From: Prevotella sp. UBA2739
Lineage (GTDB): Bacteria > Bacteroidota > Bacteroidia > Bacteroidales > Bacteroidaceae
Direction: 5' to 3'
DNA length: 11,062 nt
Assembly (NCBI GenBank): GCA_002353525.1
Contig: DEJV01000044.1
Span: forward strand, 34,382 to 45,443
Part shown: piece by piece, positions 7,500 through 11,062 of the stretch
Layout: each line of letters starts with the position of its first letter
How positions within the stretch are numbered: position 1 is the first letter of the stretch
Position numbers and translations under genes: made by a program
Notes under the pieces: model-generated
Seen by the model: only the letters and a program-made list of their open reading frames with translations
Told to the model about the DNA's origin: nothing
The model's database searches: none

Positions 7500-10400
7500 T
7501 AAGAACACTATTATCTTTTCTATTTGCTATCAGCTGTTTGGATGTCTGTGCACAGGATAGTGACGTGCTGCTTCAGACGCTTAAGGCTGAGCTGAACCGT
7601 GAGTACCAGCAGTTGAGACAGCAGCCGGTGAAACCTTATTTCATGTCGCTGCGAGTGAACGACTTCCGACGGGTGAACATCCAGAGCAACATGGGTGTGA
7701 CAGTGACCGAGGACACGCAGGAGGGCCGGACGCTGACGCCGCAGATCAGAGTGGGAAACCCACGGCTCGACAATTTCAAACTGACCACCCAGGGTGCTGC
7801 CAACAGCCAGGGACGCGACGTCGCTCCATGGGTGCTGCCCATGAACGACAGCGACGTCGATGGCCTGCGGGCCGGCATCTGGAGTGAGGTGCGCCGCCGT
7901 TACGATTTTGCCGTGAACGTCTATCGCGAGACGCAGGCGAAAGTATCTACCAATGTGGCCGATGAGGACACCGCAGCTTGTTTCTCCAAGGCTCCCGTCG
8001 AGCAGTATTACGAGCAGCCGCTGACAGCTGAACAGAAGAAGATCGACATCGAGGCCTGGCGCACCCGCTTGAACAAGATCAGCGCCGTGATGGCGGCATG
8101 CCCGGAGCTGCAGGGCGGAACGGCCTCGCTGAACTTCGATGTCACCCGCCAGTATATCGTCAACACCGAGGGTACCTGCGTGGTGGAGAACAGAGTCGCT
8201 GCCCGTGTGATGCTCACCGCCCAGGGCATGGCCCCCGACGGCATGGTGCTGCCGGTGTCGTTCGACTACTATGCCACCAGCCTTGACCGTCTGCCCGACA
8301 CCGACGTGATGATGGCCAAGGCCCAAGAACTCGTACAGCGTGTCACAGCGCTGATGAAGGCACCCGTCGCCAATCCCTATACCGGCCCCGCCATTCTCTC
8401 AGGCCCCGCCAGCGGTGTGTTCTTCCATGAGATTTTCGGTCACCGCCTGGAGGCCCACCGCCTCAAGTCGGGCGGTGAGACCTTCCGCAACATGGTCGGT
8501 AAGAATGTGCTGCCAGCCGATTTCAGCGTATTCTGCGACCCCAGTCTTGCCGAATACCAGGGCAAGCAGCTCAACGGCCATTACCACTACGACTCTGAGG
8601 GCGTTCGCTCGCGCCGGGTAGACAATATCAAGAATGGCGTGCTCAACGAGTTCCTGCTGAGCCGCGTGCCTATGGACGGCTTCCCACAGAGCAATGGTCA
8701 CGGACGGGCATCCGACGGCCATGATGCCGTTTCGCGCCAGTCGAACCTCATCGTCGAGACTTCTGCCCCGCAGACCGAGGAGACCTTGCGCAAGATGCTG
8801 CGCGCAGAGGCTAAGAAACAAGGCAAGGAATATGGTTATTATTTCCTGACGGTGACGGGTGGCTTCACTACGACCGGACAGGGAAACACCATGAACTCAT
8901 TCAATGTGTCGCCGGTGGAGGTGTTCCGTGTGTATGTGGACGGCCGTCCCGACGAACTGGTGCGTGGCGTGGACCTGATAGGCACCCCGCTGTCTATGTT
9001 CTCACATATCGCTGCCGCAGGAAATGAACCGACGCTCTTTACCGGTTCTTGCGGGGCAGAGTCGGGATGGGTGCCCGTGGCCTGCGTGTCACCGCAGATT
9101 TATGTCACCCAGATTGAGACCCAGCGCCGGAAGAAGGCACAGCAGACACCACAGCTGCTCCCCGCCCCACAGACCGACAACAGCCAGCCGAATAGCGACC
9201 AGCTGAAGGAGGCCATGAGGAAAGAGGTGAAGCGGGCTGCCGACGAGCTGAACATCCGCGGAGCCATGCAGCCCCTGTTGGTGTCATCGATTGCCAACAC
9301 ATCACGTACGGCACGCATCGTAGGCGAGCTGGGCGGCATCTCCCTGAGCTATCTGTCGCCGTGGACAACAACCATCGGATCGGAAGTCACAGTGGGCGAT
9401 ATCAAGCAGTCGAGCAAGGTGGAAACCGACCGCTACTTCAGCCAGGTGGCCTTTGTCGGCAAGGAGGGGAATGCCAATGCTGTGAGACGCGCCGTATGGA
9501 ACACAACCGACAATTCCTATAAGGATGCGCTCAATATCTATGCCCAGAAACAGAATTATCTCTCCCAGCACCCGCTGCCCCTGGAGTATGCCAACACCAA
9601 CGACCTGATTCTGCCTTCAGCATCTGCTGCTCAGGGGAATGGCAACGCCGATTTCCAGGACATCGACATGAAACTGCTGGGTAGTCTTGTCGTTGAACTG
9701 TCATCGGTATTTAAGAACTATCCCCATCTCTATGATACATCCGTATCTTTCGATGTCGCACAGATGAACACGTTGCGCATCACCAATACCGGTCTTGAGG
9801 TGAATGATAGCCAACAGGTGTTGACCATGACCGTCGATGCAACGACGCAAAATGAAGATGGTACACCCTGGAATGACAAAATGGTATTGTCGTACCCGTT
9901 GCCTGACTTCTTGAAGAATAAGGGCAGTCTGGTAGATCGTATCAATACGTTTGCCAGTAATCTGATGGCTCTTCGTGACGCCCCAGTGCTGGATGAGGAA
10001 TACAATGGTCCGGTAATGTTCGAGGAGATGGCATCTGTCTACTCGTTGAGCGACCCTGTCATTGCCGCCGTGTATGCCAGCCATTCGCTCCAGCCTGCCG
10101 ACGATGACTTTGGCAAGAAGATAGGTCAGGACATCATCGACAAGCGAATCAGCGTTGTCAACTACAGCGACCGTAAGGATTACAATGGCACACCGCTGAT
10201 GGGTGCCTACAGCGTCGACGCTGACGGTATCGTTCCGGAGAAAGAACTGCTGCTGGTTGAGAATGGTGTACTCCGTGCGCAACTCAACAATCTGCGTCCC
10301 ACACCGTTTACCAAGAACAGCACGGGCAGTTATCGCTTTACCATCAATTCCAGTGTGCCGACACCTGAAATCTCTATCGGGTCGTTGCACATCAAAGCTG

Positions 10401-10762
10401 CCAATGCCACGGCCGATGAGAAGATGGAGAAGACATTGCTGAAGAGTGCCAAGAAAGCAGGCCTAAAGAATGCCTATGTCGTCTCGCTGCCTGAGGGCTG
10501 CTCGCTGCTCCGCCTCTACCGTATAGACACGAAAACAGGACAACGCACCCTGCTGCGCACAGACAATATGGTTCAGTCAAAGCAGTCTCAGCTGAAGGAC
10601 CTCGTAGCCGTATCTGCTGCGGAAAAGGTCATCAATTCGGCTAATGGAACACAGAACAGCATCATTGCTCCTCGTGCTTTCATCGTTGCAGAGAGCAAGA
10701 TCGCACGACCTGTTCTGCGTGCTGCCACCATGCCTGCCGTGTCGTATCCGCTGAAGAAATAA
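7496..10762 (+). CDS. Exported TldD-TldE-like fusion: active TldD-family metallopeptidase half joined to a degenerate second copy
   Basis: This 1088-residue protein starts with a signal peptide, probably cleaved VCA|QD after residue 19; a lipobox-like AISC at Cys14 is a weaker alternative. Residues about 24-540 match the TldD/PmbA (peptidase U62) family. They contain the metal motif H311-E312-I313-F314-G315-H316, the downstream block D366-S367-E368-G369 with NGVL at 380-383, and GSCG with Cys519, where E. coli TldD has its cysteine ligand. A Gln/Pro-rich linker spans about 543-569. Residues 570-1088 repeat the same fold: G297-P298 aligns with G838-P839, G369 with G911, and NGVL with NGVL at 923-926, while H311, E312 and H316 align with S852, D853 and A857. 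TldD/TldE proteins are usually separate, about 450-550 residues each, and cytosolic in E. coli, where they cut unfolded peptides and mature microcin B17. A periplasmic peptide-cleaving role is inferred here. The ATGA overlap couples it to the thioredoxin gene. Confidence 0.93.
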   Translation: MIRTLLSFLFAISCLDVCAQDSDVLLQTLKAELNREYQQLRQQPVKPYFMSLRVNDFRRVNIQSNMGVTVTEDTQEGRTLTPQIRVGNPRLDNFKLTTQGAANSQGRDVAPWVLPMNDSDVDGLRAGIWSEVRRRYDFAVNVYRETQAKVSTNVADEDTAACFSKAPVEQYYEQPLTAEQKKIDIEAWRTRLNKISAVMAACPELQGGTASLNFDVTRQYIVNTEGTCVVENRVAARVMLTAQGMAPDGMVLPVSFDYYATSLDRLPDTDVMMAKAQELVQRVTALMKAPVANPYTGPAILSGPASGVFFHEIFGHRLEAHRLKSGGETFRNMVGKNVLPADFSVFCDPSLAEYQGKQLNGHYHYDSEGVRSRRVDNIKNGVLNEFLLSRVPMDGFPQSNGHGRASDGHDAVSRQSNLIVETSAPQTEETLRKMLRAEAKKQGKEYGYYFLTVTGGFTTTGQGNTMNSFNVSPVEVFRVYVDGRPDELVRGVDLIGTPLSMFSHIAAAGNEPTLFTGSCGAESGWVPVACVSPQIYVTQIETQRRKKAQQTPQLLPAPQTDNSQPNSDQLKEAMRKEVKRAADELNIRGAMQPLLVSSIANTSRTARIVGELGGISLSYLSPWTTTIGSEVTVGDIKQSSKVETDRYFSQVAFVGKEGNANAVRRAVWNTTDNSYKDALNIYAQKQNYLSQHPLPLEYANTNDLILPSASAAQGNGNADFQDIDMKLLGSLVVELSSVFKNYPHLYDTSVSFDVAQMNTLRITNTGLEVNDSQQVLTMTVDATTQNEDGTPWNDKMVLSYPLPDFLKNKGSLVDRINTFASNLMALRDAPVLDEEYNGPVMFEEMASVYSLSDPVIAAVYASHSLQPADDDFGKKIGQDIIDKRISVVNYSDRKDYNGTPLMGAYSVDADGIVPEKELLLVENGVLRAQLNNLRPTPFTKNSTGSYRFTINSSVPTPEISIGSLHIKAANATADEKMEKTLLKSAKKAGLKNAYVVSLPEGCSLLRLYRIDTKTGQRTLLRTDNMVQSKQSQLKDLVAVSAAEKVINSANGTQNSIIAPRAFIVAESKIARPVLRAATMPAVSYPLKK

Positions 10763-10842
10763 CACTGGATTTCAGAAAGAAAAGGTTTTAGTATTACTAA
10801 CTTCACTAAAAAGTCTTAGCATTTACTAAACTTACAAACATC
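10763..10842 (+). other. 3' untranslated stretch of the operon with a short palindrome
   Basis: These 80 AT-rich bases separate the TldD-like stop from the terminator. They contain the near-perfect palindrome TTAGTA-T-TACTAA at 10788-10800 and the word ACTAA three times (10796, 10805, 10825). The one-base centre cannot form an RNA hairpin loop, so any function would be at the DNA level. No open frame or promoter is visible. I assign no function. Confidence 0.3.
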
Positions 10843-10882
10843 AAAAGAGGGCATGCCACCAATTGACATGCCCTCTTTTTTT
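10843..10882 (+). terminator. Strong intrinsic terminator after the operon
   Basis: A perfect 13-base stem, AAAAGAGGGCATG (10843-10855) with CATGCCCTCTTTT (10867-10879), encloses an 11-base loop and runs into seven T at 10876-10882. It lies 80 bases after the last stop codon and should end the operon transcript. The A-run on the left arm means it could also work on a transcript arriving from the opposite strand. Confidence 0.92.
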
Positions 10883-10925
10883 GTGCCCGTCAGAGGAATT
10901 TTGCCTCCTCAAACTCGTCATTTTT

Positions 10926-11036
10926 CAATTAGATAATGAATTAGACTCTAATTGATGCCTAATTAGCCTCTAATTAATGCCTAATTACCATGTAATTAAT
11001 GCCTAATTAGAGTGTAATTGGTTAACTAATTACAAC
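10926..11036. repeat. Tandem array of about five 22-bp units with AATT every 11-12 bp
   Basis: Units can be read at 10926-10948 (23 bp, divergent), 10949-10970, 10971-10992, 10993-11014 and 11015-11036 (divergent). The three central units share TAATTRATGCCTAATTA followed by a variable five-base tail. AATT occurs at 10927, 10939, 10950, 10961, 10972, 10983, 10994, 11005, 11016 and 11028, so the step is 11 bases except 12 at each end. Several AATT-to-AATT intervals are partly palindromic, for example AATTAGACTCTAATT at 10939-10953. There is no open frame through it and no CRISPR-like spacing. It could be a curved-DNA element or a cluster of protein-binding sites, perhaps upstream of a gene beyond the right edge. 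Function is unknown. Confidence 0.8.
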
Positions 11037-11062
11037 CCAATGCCTTTTTCTGATTTCACTTG
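11037..11062. other. Unassigned right edge
   Basis: After the AATT array the sequence contains one further near-match in phase (AATG at 11039) and a T-run, then leaves the repeat. I see no start codon context, promoter or hairpin here. It may be the beginning of an upstream region of a gene outside the window. Confidence 0.2.

Noticed and set aside
7520..8326. A 268-codon open frame on the minus strand
   Set aside because: It lies wholly antisense to the well-supported TldD-like gene in a GC-rich stretch, and its translation shows no recognisable motif.
9701..10390. A 229-codon open frame on the minus strand
   Set aside because: It is antisense to the second half of the TldD-like gene, which has clear family motifs; codon structure explains the open frame.
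10880..10903. Bacteroidota-type promoter with TTTG at 10880 and GAATTTTG at 10896
   Set aside because: The spacing is only 12 bases instead of about 19-21, the second box mismatches its first base, and the first box overlaps the terminator.
10893..10910. Small hairpin GAGGA/TCCTC after the terminator
   Set aside because: A five-base stem with an eight-base loop is weak and common by chance; no T-run follows.
10926..11036. CRISPR array
   Set aside because: Repeats of 22 bp abut directly with no unique spacers of 30 or so bases, and the repeated part itself varies.

Overview
The window looks like a piece of a Bacteroidota chromosome, most likely order Bacteroidales and probably Prevotella-like. 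The evidence is a SusC/SusD (RagA/RagB) pair, lipoprotein signals with an acidic patch right after the lipid-bearing cysteine, AT-rich leaders instead of Shine-Dalgarno sites, and an exported protein with a 'CAQ'-type signal cleavage site. The genus is a guess from overall style.

Six genes lie head to tail on the + strand and appear to form the 3' part of one operon whose promoter is outside the window. In order they are: a SusC-like TonB-dependent outer-membrane transporter cut by the left edge (1-2343); its SusD-like surface lipoprotein (2398-4020); a second, probably surface-exposed lipoprotein (4035-4997); a TlpA-like periplasmic thioredoxin with a WCMPC site (5020-6384); a second exported thioredoxin-fold protein with WCVPC and a long C-terminal helical region (6417-7499); and a 1088-residue exported TldD/PmbA-family protein (7496-10762). 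Gaps are 54, 14, 22 and 32 bases, and the last pair overlaps by 4 bases (ATGA). A strong terminator at 10843-10882 closes the unit.

The most notable object is the last gene. Its first half has a complete TldD-type metal site (HEIFGH at 311-316, Cys519). Its second half is a recognisable copy of the same fold in which all three metal ligands are replaced. It therefore looks like a covalent version of the TldD (active) / TldE-PmbA (inactive) pair, made in one chain and carrying a signal peptide. Beside a SusCD importer, a surface lipoprotein and two thioredoxins, this suggests a pathway in which peptides, perhaps disulfide-bonded or modified ones, are captured at the surface, imported, reduced and cut in the periplasm. 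That pathway is inference; the gene content and motifs are seen directly.

The last 300 bases carry no gene. They hold a short 3' untranslated stretch, the terminator, and an AT-rich array in which ten AATT tetranucleotides recur every 11-12 bases (10926-11036).
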